Assembly: GCF_000313935.1 (NCBI RefSeq)
Contig: NZ_AMSS01000086.1
Span: 62,001-126,000, forward strand
Source of the DNA: Acinetobacter sp. WC-141
GTDB lineage: Bacteria > Pseudomonadota > Gammaproteobacteria > Pseudomonadales > Moraxellaceae
Direction of reading: 5' to 3'
DNA: 64,000 nucleotides
Shown: positions 63,394-64,000 of the stretch, piece after piece
Numbering within the stretch: position 1 is the stretch's first letter
Layout: each line of letters opens with the position of its first letter
The notes under the pieces: generated by a model
Told to the model about the DNA's origin: nothing
Database searches by the model: none
What the model saw: the letters and a program-made list of their open reading frames with translations, nothing else
Translations under genes and position numbers: made by a program

Positions 63394-64000
63394 TTGGCCG
63401 TATTAAACCCTGCTTCTATCCCTTTATCTTTATATATCCACATGCCTTGGTGCGTGCGTAAATGTCCATATTGTGACTTTAACTCGCATGCGGTACCAGA
63501 CGGAGCACTTTCTTCAGAGCTCGAACAAACTTATTTAAACGCGTTGGTCGCCGACTTTAAAACTCAAATAGAAATGGCACAGGGACGTTCGATTCACAGT
63601 GTGTTTATTGGTGGGGGGACACCTTCACTCATTTCGGCACAGGGTTATGTATGGTTATTTGCAGAACTTAAATCATTACTTCAGTTTGAAGACAGCTGCG
63701 AAATTACCTTAGAGGCAAATCCGGGAACGGTAGAGCATGACCCATTTGCAGGGTATTTAGAGGCTGGCATTAACCGCTTATCGATAGGTGTTCAGAGCTT
63801 TGATACTGATCATTTGCAAAAGCTTGGACGTATTCATTCTGCAAACAATGCAATTGAAGCGATTCAACAAGCAAAGCAGGCTGGCTTTAAGCGAGTGAAT
63901 GTAGACTTAATGCATGGTTTGCCTGAGCAAACGCTAGAGCAGGCACTTTATGATCTCAAGCTTGCTGTAGAAAGTGGCGCGACACATATCAGTTGGTATC
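63394..64000 (+). CDS. hemW: HemW, radical SAM heme chaperone (partial)
   Basis: The first 202 or so codons of HemW, cut by the right edge. The radical SAM cluster is C20-x3-C24-x2-C27 (MPWCVRKCPYCDFNSH). Then come VFIGGGTPSLISAQG, ITLEANPGTVEHD and NRLSIGVQSFDTDHLQKLGR, characteristic of HemW/HemN-like proteins. The only start compatible with the N-terminal strand is a TTG at 63394 (LAVLNPASIPLSLYIH); no ATG or GTG fits. HemW delivers heme to respiratory enzymes in E. coli and lacks coproporphyrinogen oxidase activity. Confidence 0.92.
   Translation, partial: MAVLNPASIPLSLYIHMPWCVRKCPYCDFNSHAVPDGALSSELEQTYLNALVADFKTQIEMAQGRSIHSVFIGGGTPSLISAQGYVWLFAELKSLLQFEDSCEITLEANPGTVEHDPFAGYLEAGINRLSIGVQSFDTDHLQKLGRIHSANNAIEAIQQAKQAGFKRVNVDLMHGLPEQTLEQALYDLKLAVESGATHISWY

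Noticed and set aside
1..64000. Prophage, insertion sequence or genomic island
   Set aside because: No integrase, transposase, tRNA junction or composition shift was seen; gene content is core chromosomal.

Overview
The window looks like core chromosome of an Acinetobacter of the A. calcoaceticus-baumannii complex, most likely A. baumannii. Base composition is AT-rich, and four features together point to that genus: a 448-residue MATE pump matching AbeM, gspF-gspG as an isolated pair, a double-domain polyphosphate:AMP phosphotransferase like the A. johnsonii enzyme, and a recC-recB-recD order. I see no rRNA, tRNA, CRISPR array, prophage or insertion sequence. The species call rests on recalled family resemblance, not on a search.

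Layout. 1-6200 (minus) is a group-2 Mrp/Pha cation/proton antiporter operon, phaAB-C-D-E-F-G, with phaG cut by the left edge. 6515-9432 (minus) is an uncharacterised pair: an SF1 UvrD-like helicase followed by an SMC/ABC-like ATPase whose catalytic residues look degenerate. 9442-14612 (minus) holds hisIE, ubiE-ubiJ-ubiB for ubiquinone and an FFLEELY-motif protein. 14822-16240 is pap, and 16263-16769 a DUF697-like membrane protein. 16939-26139 (plus) is recC-recB-recD; the recB-recD junction carries six DnaA-box-like 9-mers at an exact 12-bp spacing. 26140-26838 has no protein gene but two intrinsic terminators that probably end small RNAs. 26839-35559 holds a beta-lactamase-fold hydrolase, rpsO-pnp, a CorA-type channel, cbpA-cbpM, a LysE exporter and hslO. 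35726-41837 holds a CPA2 antiporter, priA and gspF-gspG. 42106-48894 holds small membrane proteins, csaA, ybeX-lnt, tusA, the ETF:ubiquinone oxidoreductase and a DUF1285 protein. 48941-55287 holds murI, a DUF4062 protein, hemH, a glyoxalase-II-like hydrolase, yacG, a divergent TrmB relative, a BaiN-like flavoprotein and a GFA protein. 55335-55904 is a fluoride riboswitch with crcB. 55905-64000 holds repeat hairpins, a HopJ-family protein, Zur-controlled rpmE2, an ABC1 kinase, two SfnB/DszC-type flavin oxidoreductases, ydcZ-abeM and the start of hemW.

How the genes fit together. Several blocks are clear operons with overlapping or nearly touching genes: pha, ubiE-J-B, recC-B-D, cbpA-cbpM, ybeX-lnt and ydcZ-abeM. 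Recurring themes are ion and toxic-anion homeostasis (Pha, CPA2, CorA, CrcB), recombination and replication restart (RecBCD, PriA, the orphan helicase) and quinone/respiratory supply (UbiEJB, ETF-QO, a second ABC1 kinase).

The less explained material is in the non-coding DNA. It includes the 12-bp DnaA-box-like array at recD, the candidate small RNAs after recD, competing hairpins in the rpsO leader, and a dispersed hairpin repeat seen in two copies with a compensatory base-pair change. The best protein-level candidate for an undescribed system is the degenerate ATPase plus helicase pair at 6515-9432. All functional statements are from reading the sequence; no database search was run.
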